IMG/VR virus record: IMGVR_UViG_3300042556_001316
Span: 1 to 64,000 of that record
DNA length: 64,000 bases
From: a virus
Strand: one strand, 5' to 3'
In this document: in pieces, positions 28,952-39,511 of the stretch
How the letters are laid out: the number at the start of each line of letters is the position of its first letter
How positions within the stretch are numbered: the stretch's first letter is position 1
The notes under the pieces: model-generated
The model's database searches: none
What the model was told of the DNA's origin: nothing
What the model saw: the letters and a program-made list of their open reading frames with translations, nothing else
Made by a program: the position numbers and the translations under genes

Positions 28952-31900
28952 CTATTCTTTTTTTAATTGTTCTAATTCTTTTTGCATTTCTTCCGTAGCT
29001 TTTTTGATTTCAAGCTCTCCAAAATCTATATTTTTAATCTCTTCTATAACGCTATCTATCTCTTTTTCATCTGCTGGAGTCAAAGTTCCAATTGGTAATT
29101 TCCTTAAAGATTTTTTTATTTTATCAATTTGCTTTTGTTGCTCTTTAGTAGCATTAAGGAAACCTAATCCAATGTTACCTCTAATTCTATTAATAAAATC
29201 AGATTTATCCCTAAACTCAGCTTTTTCATCAAACAATGTAGCTGCTTCTGCGGCAATAGGTATTCTGGTAAATCTGTCTACTAATGTATTTACTCTTCTA
29301 CCCGGCACAAACACACCTGCAATGGTCTGGAATGGTAACCTTGCTTCTATTTCATCAATAGTAGTTTCAAATTTTTCACCACCAGTACCGCCCATTTGGT
29401 TAATTTGATAGTTGTCAGCTATTAAAGAAATTGTTAAAAACTCTGGTAAGTGGTTTAAAAACAAACTTGCAGCTTTAGGCATCCTTTCACCAAAAAATTC
29501 CCATTCACCAGCTTTTAATTGTTCTCCATCACTTGCCATTATTTTACGCTTCCTTTGATCTTCAAAAGTACCACCGTACTTTATCATACCATTACTTAAA
29601 CCATAAGCTGTAACAAGCATCATCGCACTACCAAAAAGACCTCTACCAATAACACCATTGATATAAGCTCTTTCTTTAAGAGGCATCCTATTCCAACCAT
29701 CTTTTATTCTTAATATTATACCATCATAAGTTTTACCTTCTACCTCATTCAATTTCATTCCTTTTCTAGTTTCAGTAGCTAATCTAACGAAACCTTCAGC
29801 ACCTAATGTAGAATAATCTATACCTCTTTTAGCTAAATTGACAGCAATTGTTGATACAGGCATTAAACCCTTAGTAATCAATCTAGTCATAGTGCTTTTC
29901 TCACTTCCCTTGCCTCTTGAAATCATTTTAGATAAAGCAGTTTTATTAGTCAATCTACCTGCTTCATAAGCATCAGCTGCTAAAACCATAGCTATACTTA
30001 TGTTTTCAGGCGTTAACTCTTTGCCTTTATTTTGGAAGTCTTTCAAAGTAGATGAAAATACTTTCATCATTTCTGGTCTTGCTGATAAAGATGATTTCAT
30101 AGCACCATGCAACCTAATCCAACCATCTAATACATACCCTGTTTTACCTAAAATAGTTCTATATTCAGATATGTCTTTTTTAGATGATTTACCAATGTTT
30201 ACATCATAATCAGTAGCTCCATGTTTTACATATTGCCAAAATGAGTTTAAAACATTTGTTTCAATACTGTTGTATAATGTTGAAACCGCATACTCTAAAT
30301 CTGCTTTTTTAAATTCTTTATCTGCTTTTTTAATTTCATTTTTATTACCACTTTCATTAGCTTCTTGCAATCTAACCAAAGCTGCATCTCTATCATTTTG
30401 TAATTTCTGTATATATTTCTGTGCAGCTTCTTTATTTTTAAATGCAGCAAAGGTTTTATACCCTTTTTTAACAGAATATAAACTTGTGTATGGCGCTCCT
30501 GTAATATAAGATGCTAATCTACCAGCTGTTAAATCAACCACAGAATCCATAAATGGTTTAAAAGTAGCTGCCTCCAATACTTTAGAAGCAGTATGAATAC
30601 CACTCACTAAGAATTTAGTACTTAAATCAAGAGCCTTTTCAGCTTTTGTTCTATTTTTTTCTTTTGCATCAGCTACTAGTCTATTATATTGACCAGTTTT
30701 ATTTTCTCTAGCTTTATTTAAAACAACTAATTGGTCATTTCTTCTATAATCATAGGTATTATTAGGTATTTTAGTAAAGTTACCTGAAGCTATATCTGTT
30801 TCAGCTTTTCTTATTTCATTCTCCCATTGTTTCTGCAATCTTTTTGCAGACAATTGATCAGAAGTTAATTGATTATTGTTTTCTAAATCAGTTATTATTT
30901 TATTTATAGATTTTCTTTCTTCTTTACTTAAAGACTCATCTTCCAATAACTTATTTAGCTTAGTATAAGCTTTATTTATTTGATCATCAAGCTTCTCACC
31001 TGTAGGTTCTAACCCATTTAAAATTGACCTTAAATTATTATTTAAATCGGGATTTTTTAAATTAGAGTTTACATAGTTAACAATATCATCTGATAGTGAA
31101 CTAACAACTCCTTGTTTAGTTCCTTGTAAATCAGAGTTTCTCTGAACAGACAATTCTTCTATTTTAATATTTTTTTCAGCATCAGACAAGTTACTTTCTT
31201 TTATTTCTTTCAAGGCTGCCTGATAATCTCTTTCTATTAAAATAGGAGATTTTGCATTTTTCTCCAATTTAAGACCTAAAGATGCGTAAGTTCTATCTCT
31301 TTCTTCTCTTGCCGCTAACAATGCTTCGCTTGCTTTCTTGGGATTCTGAATAGCTTGCTCATAAACAGACTTTGTTTGTTTTACATAACTAATTTCTCTA
31401 TTAATTTCATCTATTTTATCTTGTTCTGTTTTTGGAGCCTTACTTACTTTTTGCTCTTTTTCAAGATTATTTTTTTCTTTTAATAAAGAACTTATTTTAT
31501 CATCTAATTCTTTTTCATAATCAGATTTTATTCTTTTCTTTCCTTCTTTTGTTTCTTCTAAATGATATTCATCAGCAGCTTCTAATGCTTTTAATCTTGC
31601 TTCTTTTACAGCAATTCTTTTTACATCAGCTTTTTTTTGTTCTATTTCATTTTCAATTTTAGCTTTTGTTTGTTTTTTAAATTCACCTCTTTCAACATAA
31701 GCATCTGATAAATTTTCTTTTGTTACGCTAGGTAATATAGATTTTAAATCATTTGCAGCCGCTTCTAAAATTTTATCACTTGGTAGATTCTCTCCTAAGT
31801 AAGAATTTACAATATCTTTAATTAGACCTTGATCAGTCATTTCTTTTGTAATGCCAGTAACTCCCTTAGCTTTAGCAATCTCAGATATTTTATCCATTGC

Positions 31901-34900
31901 TTCTTTTTTACTAGGTAATGAAGCTTTAGATATTATTGTTTTAACATCACTAATAAGCTTCCCTTGATCAATATCTGCAAATTTTTGAGCTGCTTTTCTT
32001 ATAGCTTCTGTCACGTTTTCTCCTAATTCAACAGCTGTGGCTACGGCATCTAATACATTTGCTACAATTTCTTTATAGCTACCTAAATCAACGACACCTG
32101 CTTTTTTAACATCACCTAGTGGACCAGATCCTTCCAAAAACTTATCAAATTCATCAGATCTTCTTATTTGAGAAGCCAAATCTTTAAGTTTCTTTGACCT
32201 CTTTTTCTTAACGTCAGCAGACGCAGACTGCATACCCTCTTCAAGACCTTCCTTTTTACCTTCTGCACGGGCCTTTTCAATTGCAGCATTTACTTCTTCA
32301 TTATTTATTTCAAATATATTCTTATCTACCTGTTTTTCAACTGCATCAAATTGAGATTTTACTTTTTCAATTCTCTCAACATAAGGTCTTACTGTTTTCT
32401 TTTGCTCAGCTGTTAAATTACTCTTGTTTAAATCAGCAATTGTTTCAGGAACCTCATCTACATTAAGAACTTTTTTAAGATAACTTCTAGTTGTTTTTAT
32501 TTCACTTGCATCAACATCTTGGAATACGAGGTTGAACAATCCCAAGTTTCTACCTGCTTTATTTCCTAATGTTCTTAATACGTCTAAAACCTGCTTTCTT
32601 TGTTCATTTAAATTTTCAACTTCTAATAAATCACCCCTTGTTTGAGCTGCGTTTATTTTTTTGTCAATATTTAATAAATGAGAACCTGCTGTTACAATAT
32701 TAAATTCTGTTGGCTCAACACCTCTTTTTGCCATTGAATCAACTTCATTAGCTATTTGTGTATCTAAATCAACATTATTCTTTTTTGCTTTTTGATTTAA
32801 ACTAGTTAATACATCTGTAGCTACAACATCACCACCTCTAACATCAAAATCTTTACTAAAGCCATAATTATCACCTAATGCCTTTTTAGAAATAGCTACT
32901 TCCTCTGGAGTTTTAGTAGGTTTCACTTCTCCTGTTACAGGTATTTCAACATCTGGTGCCGTAATTGGAGCTTCTTCTATTACTTCCGTAGGCTTAACTT
33001 CGGTAGTTTTAATTTCAGTTGGTTTAACTTTTTCAGCAGCAGCTTTTCTTTTTTCTATAATTTCCTGATTTTTTTCACTAAATTTTTTAGCTATAACCCT
33101 ATCTAATAACTTCTCTTCAGGAGTCATAGGTGTTTCTATATCAGGTTCAGGGTATAATTTCTTTTTTAATGCTATTAATTCATCTACGCTTTTACTATTA
33201 TATTCATCTTCTAAACTAGTTGGTTTAACTTCTTCTGTTACTTCAACTTCTGTAGGAGTAGCTTCTACTTCTGTTTCCATCATTTTAGAAGTAATCTTAT
33301 CTAATTCTTGAAGGCTTGTCTTATCAGTTACGCCTAAAGCATCTTTCATTTTACTCATCAATGCTTCAGAACTTAACCTAGCATTTTCAGGAACTGTAAC
33401 TGAAGCGGATTTAAAGCCCGGCCTTCCAAATTCATCAAAAACTGTCGTGTCAACTAATGTAAATATCTTCTTGCCATCTTTTTCAGTTTCTTTAACAAAG
33501 AATTTTTCGCCATTGTTTCTTCTTTCAGCCGCTTCTTGTCTTATATCACCTATAGAATTAGCCTCATTACCTTCAATAACTTCATACCCACGTCTTGTTC
33601 CTTCTACGGTTACTTCTGGTATTTCTTCAGTTATTGGTAATTTAGTTGCCTTAACTTCTGAAGGAATAGCTTCTCCTTTTATTACAGGTTCTTTAGCAGT
33701 ACTTTGCTTATATTTATTAGTTATTTCATTAAAAAGCCTAAGTTTTTCTGTATAATTATCAAGTACATTTTTAGATGATTCATTGTCAGGATTATTTGAA
33801 AGCACATCTTTTGCATCTTGTATTTTACTTTCAAAATATTTTTTTGGATCTGCTAAGTATTTTTTTGCATTTTCACGCTCCCACTGATCTTCTGAATTAA
33901 GTTGAGATTCATAATAATCATAACTTAAGGCATCTCTAAGTTCGCTCTCTAATGTTTTCTTTTCTGCACCCTTTTCTTCTATTACAGGTTCTTTCACTGC
34001 ATCAGCATTAATTTCTTCAGCTACTTTTACTTCAGTAGGTTTTTCTTCAGTTGATACAGATTCTTTTTCGGCAGTTTCTTTTATCTTTCTTTTCGCTTCT
34101 CTATCTTCTAACCCAGCAAATGGTTTACCTGCATCCTCAATAAATGTACCTTTATATACCTTATCTATTTTATCTTGAACATCAGCAAGTTCTTTTGTTA
34201 TTTTCTTTTGAACTTCTGGTGGTACATCTTTCTTTATTTTATCTTCAATAAACTGCTCTTGTATTTTTAAATACATTAATTCAGTAGCTTCTTTTCTACT
34301 TAATTGTTCACCTTTACCATTAACCATTGGCACTCTTTCCAATACCTTATAAGCAGCATCTACATTATTCTTTATTTGATTATATTCAGATTCTGATATT
34401 TCTTTATTAGCCAATGATTTTTCTGCTTGATATAATACTTCATCTCTGTTGGTAGCAGCTAGAAACAAAGCTTCTTTAGATTGCTTATCTATCTTAGGAA
34501 CGCCTAAAATAGATTTTGTAGCAACATTAAACAATGTAAAATTTAAAAGTCCAACTACACGTCTTTTTATAAATTCAGCGTCTACTTTTTCTCCTTCTAA
34601 AGCTTCTTTCCCTCCTATTACTGTTTCAAAAACAGCACCTGATTTAAAACCTTTTTTTGCTCCTGCCCCTGCTGTTTTAGCAAAATCTGAAAGAAAACTT
34701 GTTAATGTTGGATTAGGTTTTTTTAATGCATTTAAAATAGCTGGATCATCTAATTTTTTTATTGCTTTTTCAACAACCACTCCAAACTCTTTTGATGCAC
34801 CTCTAATAGCTTTTACCATATCACTAGCCCCAGCTACTTTATAAGCTATTGTATTAACTACTATATTAGTAAAAGCAGCTTGCTCTGGATTAGGATTCTT

Positions 34901-36877
34901 TTCTTTTAATTGTGTAGCTAATTCATCAGAATAAGATGTAACAGCTACATTAGCAAACATTTTACCAAAAGAACTAACTAAACCATATCCAGCTGTGGGA
35001 GTAGCTCCACCGGCAGTTAAAGTTTCTAATGCTATAAATGGAGCAATATCAGCAGTAAAGTTTAATAAAGATGATGTTATAGAATTAACGCCTACATTCC
35101 AACTCGTTTCGTCACTTGGGCGAATCCATTTATCAGGATTTCTTTCAAGCAAATCAATCATCTTATCTACCTTTTCATCCTGAGAAAGAGATTTATCTTT
35201 TATTATAGCCTGCCTTTGACTTTCTAATTCTGGTGTCAATTTTGCTTCCCCTCTTGCAATCAGACTATTCTTTGATGTAGGAGTGGTTGTAGGAGCTATA
35301 TAATTTTCAATACCTAAAGCTTCCAGTGCAGCATTGTCATTTTCCTGCTGAGTCCTGAAAGGAGCAGCAGCTATGTCAACAATACCCTTACCTGTTTTAC
35401 CCAAATTATACATGAATTTTTTACCTACTGCTCCTAACATAGAAGATCTTCCACCTACCAAATCTTGAGCTATGGACTCAGTATCAAGATCTTTCGCATC
35501 TGGATATATTTGATCTATTTTAGCAAGCCTTGTACTAGCTAAATTTATTGTTTCTAATAATTTATTATATTTTTCATAATCTACAGGATCTAAAATACCA
35601 CCTTGTTGTTTTGCTAAATCTACTAATGGCTTTATTTCATTTTGAGCGCTATTTATAGATAAGTTTAAACCAATTTCATCTAATTCTTTAAAAATCTGTT
35701 GATAACCTTTATACTCAAACTTATTTAATTGATTCTTGTCTACACCTAAATATTTCCTATAAAAAGCCGCCTTATCTGGATCTATTTGGTCTAAATAATT
35801 TAATGCAACAGATTGTTCCTCATTTATATTAGGGCTAATAGGATTGTTCTTTTTATCTTCCAAATCTTCTAAACTACCAAAATCATCAGCAGCATAAGTT
35901 GCTAAATCTTCTAATGCTTCTCTTTTTTTCTCTGGATCTGCAATAAATTGCTTTATCCTCTTAGCGGTTTGACCAATAAAATATTGTTTATTTTTTAATC
36001 CAGCACCGATAGACATTGCTTCCTGATTCTGTAAAAATTCTTCATCTTGTATTTTACTAAGCTTTAAATCTTTTTCTTCTGGAGTTAGACTGCTATTTTT
36101 CATAATAGCACTCTTTATATCATTCATTCCACTAGCCAACTCCTCTCTAAACAAAACCTCAGAAGTTCTTTTATTAAAAGAGTTTCTATCATTTCTGTAT
36201 AAATCAGATAATTCTTGATCTGTATAACCAGTAGATTGTCTGTAAGATTCAGGTATTCTACTAACTTGATTTATAAAATCTTTTGAATATCCTGATTCTT
36301 CTAAATACTTATCTATTTCTTTAGAAACATTAATGTTATTTTCATCGTACTTCTTATCATAAGATATGATAGGCAAACCCATTGGAGTAACAGACACATT
36401 TTCTTTTGCCTCTTTAGGCTTCTTTAACTCATAAGACTGCCTTGCTAATACAGCCGGATTAGCGTTTTTATCAAATGGATCAGGATTTTTAACTAAAGCA
36501 GGTTGCTCAACACTATTTTTTGTAAACGATAATGGCAATTCTGTAGGATCTGATAGAATCCCAGAAAGATTTGATCCGGACAATCCAAGATTTTTTTTTT
36601 CAGGGCTGATAATTGTTAAACTATCAGTGAATGATTTGAAATCAGGGACTTCAGATTTTCCGTATGCATCAACTAAATTATCATGTATTAACTTAGCATA
36701 TTTAGGATCTTTTATTTTTTTCTCAAAAGTAACCTCATCAGGAACTTCTCCCACTCCAAAAGCATCAATTAAATTCTCATGAATTTTTTTCCAATAACTT
36801 TTTGGTTTTGGATCTGTATCACCAAAAGTAAATGTTTCTACAGGTAAAATTTCTTTATTAATTATTTCTTCTGCCAT
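28952..36877 (-). CDS. giant internal/ejection-type virion protein
   Basis: At 2,641 residues this is the largest product. Residues about 28-105 contain a repeated motif, IHENLIDAFGVGEVPDEVTF then IHDNLVDAYGKSEVPDFKSF, typical of the N-terminus of large phage internal proteins. Several Pro/Thr/Glu/Val/Lys linkers (KPTEVK-like, about 940-1320) join helical coiled-coil blocks. Hydrophobic stretches occur near 595-650 and in the last 350 residues (GLFGSAMMLVTAYGLSNGMI). I found no DxDxD motif of crAss-type RNA polymerase. By size and place it is probably an internal protein ejected with the DNA; an enzymatic domain could be hidden within. Confidence 0.75.
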   Translation of the reverse strand: MAEEIINKEILPVETFTFGDTDPKPKSYWKKIHENLIDAFGVGEVPDEVTFEKKIKDPKYAKLIHDNLVDAYGKSEVPDFKSFTDSLTIISPEKKNLGLSGSNLSGILSDPTELPLSFTKNSVEQPALVKNPDPFDKNANPAVLARQSYELKKPKEAKENVSVTPMGLPIISYDKKYDENNINVSKEIDKYLEESGYSKDFINQVSRIPESYRQSTGYTDQELSDLYRNDRNSFNKRTSEVLFREELASGMNDIKSAIMKNSSLTPEEKDLKLSKIQDEEFLQNQEAMSIGAGLKNKQYFIGQTAKRIKQFIADPEKKREALEDLATYAADDFGSLEDLEDKKNNPISPNINEEQSVALNYLDQIDPDKAAFYRKYLGVDKNQLNKFEYKGYQQIFKELDEIGLNLSINSAQNEIKPLVDLAKQQGGILDPVDYEKYNKLLETINLASTRLAKIDQIYPDAKDLDTESIAQDLVGGRSSMLGAVGKKFMYNLGKTGKGIVDIAAAPFRTQQENDNAALEALGIENYIAPTTTPTSKNSLIARGEAKLTPELESQRQAIIKDKSLSQDEKVDKMIDLLERNPDKWIRPSDETSWNVGVNSITSSLLNFTADIAPFIALETLTAGGATPTAGYGLVSSFGKMFANVAVTSYSDELATQLKEKNPNPEQAAFTNIVVNTIAYKVAGASDMVKAIRGASKEFGVVVEKAIKKLDDPAILNALKKPNPTLTSFLSDFAKTAGAGAKKGFKSGAVFETVIGGKEALEGEKVDAEFIKRRVVGLLNFTLFNVATKSILGVPKIDKQSKEALFLAATNRDEVLYQAEKSLANKEISESEYNQIKNNVDAAYKVLERVPMVNGKGEQLSRKEATELMYLKIQEQFIEDKIKKDVPPEVQKKITKELADVQDKIDKVYKGTFIEDAGKPFAGLEDREAKRKIKETAEKESVSTEEKPTEVKVAEEINADAVKEPVIEEKGAEKKTLESELRDALSYDYYESQLNSEDQWERENAKKYLADPKKYFESKIQDAKDVLSNNPDNESSKNVLDNYTEKLRLFNEITNKYKQSTAKEPVIKGEAIPSEVKATKLPITEEIPEVTVEGTRRGYEVIEGNEANSIGDIRQEAAERRNNGEKFFVKETEKDGKKIFTLVDTTVFDEFGRPGFKSASVTVPENARLSSEALMSKMKDALGVTDKTSLQELDKITSKMMETEVEATPTEVEVTEEVKPTSLEDEYNSKSVDELIALKKKLYPEPDIETPMTPEEKLLDRVIAKKFSEKNQEIIEKRKAAAEKVKPTEIKTTEVKPTEVIEEAPITAPDVEIPVTGEVKPTKTPEEVAISKKALGDNYGFSKDFDVRGGDVVATDVLTSLNQKAKKNNVDLDTQIANEVDSMAKRGVEPTEFNIVTAGSHLLNIDKKINAAQTRGDLLEVENLNEQRKQVLDVLRTLGNKAGRNLGLFNLVFQDVDASEIKTTRSYLKKVLNVDEVPETIADLNKSNLTAEQKKTVRPYVERIEKVKSQFDAVEKQVDKNIFEINNEEVNAAIEKARAEGKKEGLEEGMQSASADVKKKRSKKLKDLASQIRRSDEFDKFLEGSGPLGDVKKAGVVDLGSYKEIVANVLDAVATAVELGENVTEAIRKAAQKFADIDQGKLISDVKTIISKASLPSKKEAMDKISEIAKAKGVTGITKEMTDQGLIKDIVNSYLGENLPSDKILEAAANDLKSILPSVTKENLSDAYVERGEFKKQTKAKIENEIEQKKADVKRIAVKEARLKALEAADEYHLEETKEGKKRIKSDYEKELDDKISSLLKEKNNLEKEQKVSKAPKTEQDKIDEINREISYVKQTKSVYEQAIQNPKKASEALLAAREERDRTYASLGLKLEKNAKSPILIERDYQAALKEIKESNLSDAEKNIKIEELSVQRNSDLQGTKQGVVSSLSDDIVNYVNSNLKNPDLNNNLRSILNGLEPTGEKLDDQINKAYTKLNKLLEDESLSKEERKSINKIITDLENNNQLTSDQLSAKRLQKQWENEIRKAETDIASGNFTKIPNNTYDYRRNDQLVVLNKARENKTGQYNRLVADAKEKNRTKAEKALDLSTKFLVSGIHTASKVLEAATFKPFMDSVVDLTAGRLASYITGAPYTSLYSVKKGYKTFAAFKNKEAAQKYIQKLQNDRDAALVRLQEANESGNKNEIKKADKEFKKADLEYAVSTLYNSIETNVLNSFWQYVKHGATDYDVNIGKSSKKDISEYRTILGKTGYVLDGWIRLHGAMKSSLSARPEMMKVFSSTLKDFQNKGKELTPENISIAMVLAADAYEAGRLTNKTALSKMISRGKGSEKSTMTRLITKGLMPVSTIAVNLAKRGIDYSTLGAEGFVRLATETRKGMKLNEVEGKTYDGIILRIKDGWNRMPLKERAYINGVIGRGLFGSAMMLVTAYGLSNGMIKYGGTFEDQRKRKIMASDGEQLKAGEWEFFGERMPKAASLFLNHLPEFLTISLIADNYQINQMGGTGGEKFETTIDEIEARLPFQTIAGVFVPGRRVNTLVDRFTRIPIAAEAATLFDEKAEFRDKSDFINRIRGNIGLGFLNATKEQQKQIDKIKKSLRKLPIGTLTPADEKEIDSVIEEIKNIDFGELEIKKATEEMQKELEQLKKE

Positions 36878-38262
36878 TAGTTTGTCATTTTATTTTTTGG
36901 TGTCTTTAATCCGCCCAGTACTTCAACTGTTCTTGAAGGATTACCAGATATTATTTTACCCTTAATTTCATTTGTTACGTTAGTTTTATTAGACCAGTCA
37001 TATCCAGTCTGTTTACCTTTATTATCAAATTTTGGATATCCCAAAAATATACTACCATCTTTATCTTCTCCTAAAACAGGCTCTAATTTTATAACATTTT
37101 TCTCATAAGGTAACCCTTTATCTTTAAGTATTTTTTGTGCGCCTACAGGCATATCTACTTCTTTAACATAGTCTTTAACTAAAGTTACCGGAACATTTAA
37201 CATTTGTAGTGTATTGTTATCACTAAAAACTTTTCCGCTTCTATAATTACTAATTGTTTGGTTTAAAATATCTCTAGCCCCTTGTGTTGCTAATATTTTA
37301 CCTAAAGCTGTACTAGAATTTAAATCATTTTGCGCTCTTATTTTTTCTTTCTTCAGCCATTCAGCAAACTTACCCTTATCATTTAATTCTAAATCACCCT
37401 CAAAAGTAATTTCTTCTTTTGGAACTTTAGCTATACCATAAGCCCTAGCTAAATCTGCTGGTGTCTGAATTTTTTGATTGTATACCTCTTCAAAAATTGG
37501 ATTTAATTTATTAACAGTTTCTTTGTCAGCATTAAATAATTCAGTAAAATACTCTTGCGTACCCTTGTCAGATTTAAAATTATAATAAGCATTGTCACCA
37601 AGTGCTTTTTGACTATCAGGGGTAAACATATTTTTTTTAATTTTTTTACTATACCCCGTATCTATTTTTTTATCATCCAGTTGAGGAATATTTTGTTCTA
37701 TTTCTTTTGGCTTTACATTTTTTGTAACAGCAGACGTAAATTTAACTTCATCATAAGGATCATATATATCTACCAAAGATGCATCTGGAGCTATGTAGCC
37801 AGCACCAACAGGTAACATAGCATTATTCAATACATCTATATAATTATCAGAAACATGTTTACCAGATTTAATAGCTTGATTAATGTAATCTTTAAAAGCT
37901 TTTCTTTCACCAGTAGCCTGTTTTCCTTCTTCAATAAAAGATTGTAAATCTTTAAACGCAGCCATTAGATTTGACTGAGCATCATATCCATATTTTGAAG
38001 GATTGGTAATTTCTTTTTTATTTTTAATCCCGTATTCTTGCACTTGCTTTAGCTTATTAGCAAACACATCAATCTCGCCTTTACTTAGTCCAGCAGTATT
38101 TAAACTTTTTTCCCAATCTTTAAAATACTTATCTACAGCCTCAGCTTTAGCTTGCTGCTTTTGCATAAGATTAATAGCTAATTGAGTTGGCTTAGATGTA
38201 ATATCTATCGCAACATTTCCTCCTCTATATGGGTTTATACCCAATAATCCTGTACTTGCCAT
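36877..38262 (-). CDS. internal (cargo) virion protein
   Basis: The 461-residue soluble protein begins MASTGLLGINPYRGGNVAID, is helical in the first 150 residues (AINLMQKQQAKAEAVDKYFK) and mixed afterwards, with no signal or enzyme motif. One-base overlaps join it to the giant protein gene and to 38262-39020. Three large helical proteins downstream of the muzzle-like gene match the place of cargo or ejection proteins in crAss-like phages. This is inferred by position. Confidence 0.65.
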   Translation of the reverse strand: MASTGLLGINPYRGGNVAIDITSKPTQLAINLMQKQQAKAEAVDKYFKDWEKSLNTAGLSKGEIDVFANKLKQVQEYGIKNKKEITNPSKYGYDAQSNLMAAFKDLQSFIEEGKQATGERKAFKDYINQAIKSGKHVSDNYIDVLNNAMLPVGAGYIAPDASLVDIYDPYDEVKFTSAVTKNVKPKEIEQNIPQLDDKKIDTGYSKKIKKNMFTPDSQKALGDNAYYNFKSDKGTQEYFTELFNADKETVNKLNPIFEEVYNQKIQTPADLARAYGIAKVPKEEITFEGDLELNDKGKFAEWLKKEKIRAQNDLNSSTALGKILATQGARDILNQTISNYRSGKVFSDNNTLQMLNVPVTLVKDYVKEVDMPVGAQKILKDKGLPYEKNVIKLEPVLGEDKDGSIFLGYPKFDNKGKQTGYDWSNKTNVTNEIKGKIISGNPSRTVEVLGGLKTPKNKMTN

Positions 38263-39020
38263 TAAAAAATCTTTTTAGGGGTACTTGTTTGAAAATATCT
38301 ATTAACAGAGCTAGGAAGTTTTGCCTTGGATCCCGGCATACTAAACTTAGGTGATGCCAAAGACGCGTCTACTAAAGGAGTTTTAACTGCTTTTTTACCT
38401 AAATCAGGATTAGTATAATCAAGATTTGTAGCATAAGAAAGAGCATTACTTAAACCTTGCCCTACCATTTGCATACCGGCATTATATCTTTCACCAGCAG
38501 CCGCTCCTTTCATTTGCTCTAATTGAAGCTTACGTTGATAAGGAGTCATTTCGTTAATATCAAATAATTCATCTTCTTGAGCCTTTTTCATTTGAGTAGC
38601 CCTAGCTAATTCAGAAAATCTCTGAGCTTGCATTTGTTCTCCTTGAGCAATTGCACCTTGAGAAGCACCTCTTTCTAATCCACCAAGCCTAGATATACCA
38701 CCAATTGCAGATCTTCTATCTTGAAGTGCGCCTAAACCAGAAGCAGTTGTTCTTCTTGCATTTTGCATAGTTTGTTGATAAGCAGCTGATTGATACGGGC
38801 TTTCTTTATATCTGTTTAAAGCTTCTTGATAATAATCATTAAGAGCTTTACTTTCAGTAGCTAAAGGACTATTTTGAGCCTGTCTTTCAAGGGCAGATTG
38901 CGCTCTTTTTTGAGCTTTATTTGATGAAATCATTTGAGCTGCACCTAAGCCAACAGACGCCGCTGTACCAGCTAATGCTATAGTTGCTGCTGTACTTAAT
39001 CCTGCGATTGCGAAAGCCAT
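38262..39020 (-). CDS. internal virion/ejection protein with hydrophobic N-terminus
   Basis: The 252-residue protein begins with a small-residue hydrophobic helix (MAFAIAGLSTAATIALAGTA, continuing to about 30) and continues as Ala/Gln-rich helices (ISSNKAQKRAQSALERQAQN). Such a short amphipathic N-terminus and Ala/Gln/Arg helices are typical of podovirus ejection proteins like T7 gp14 or P22 gp7. The start overlaps the upstream gene by 25 bases. Confidence 0.65.
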   Translation of the reverse strand: MAFAIAGLSTAATIALAGTAASVGLGAAQMISSNKAQKRAQSALERQAQNSPLATESKALNDYYQEALNRYKESPYQSAAYQQTMQNARRTTASGLGALQDRRSAIGGISRLGGLERGASQGAIAQGEQMQAQRFSELARATQMKKAQEDELFDINEMTPYQRKLQLEQMKGAAAGERYNAGMQMVGQGLSNALSYATNLDYTNPDLGKKAVKTPLVDASLASPKFSMPGSKAKLPSSVNRYFQTSTPKKIF

Positions 39021-39511
39021 AATTCCTTATTTTTATTTTTTAAAATTTGTTTATATTCTTTACCTACATCTGAACCAGTAATCTGATTAATGTAAGGCTC
39101 TAATATTTTATCTTCTATTGATTCAACTATCTTCTCTATTTCCTCTTCACTTAAATCGTTATATTCAGATTTCATTCCATCTATTCTGTGAAATGTAGTC
39201 CAAATACAATCTTCAATTATGAATAAAACTCTTCTTGTTCCCGGCTTTGTAATACCAGTATAAGGAGCAGTTATTTCATACCATTCTTGCGCATCAATTG
39301 AAACAGCCGCTTTACCATAAGATACAACATACGGATGTTCCGTTTTATGTATCTTACTTGTCCATAAAGAACCTGCTGGCATAAAGATTTCTCTTATATA
39401 CATGCCATCAGTAAATTTATGAACTAACGGACCTTCTATTAACTCATCAGGGAATTGCATCATTGCAGCTTCAATATTATCTACAATATCATCATTTTCC
39501 CTAATAATCAT
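38996..39511 (-). CDS. cupin-like virion protein
   Basis: Residues about 30-110 read as a cupin (RmlC-like) beta barrel: HKFTDGMYIREIFMPAGSLW, then TSKIHKTEHPYVVSYGKAAV and KPGTRRVLFIIEDCIWTTFH. The C-terminal 60 residues are helical and acidic. Placed just after the muzzle-like genes it may be a tail-associated carbohydrate-binding or assembly domain. The cupin pattern is visible; the role is inferred. Confidence 0.65.
   Translation of the reverse strand: MIIRENDDIVDNIEAAMMQFPDELIEGPLVHKFTDGMYIREIFMPAGSLWTSKIHKTEHPYVVSYGKAAVSIDAQEWYEITAPYTGITKPGTRRVLFIIEDCIWTTFHRIDGMKSEYNDLSEEEIEKIVESIEDKILEPYINQITGSDVGKEYKQILKNKNKELWLSQSQD

Noticed and set aside
28952-36877. Giant protein as a crAss-type virion RNA polymerase
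   Set aside because: I could not find the DxDxD catalytic motif or related sequence in it; left as an internal protein of unknown activity.
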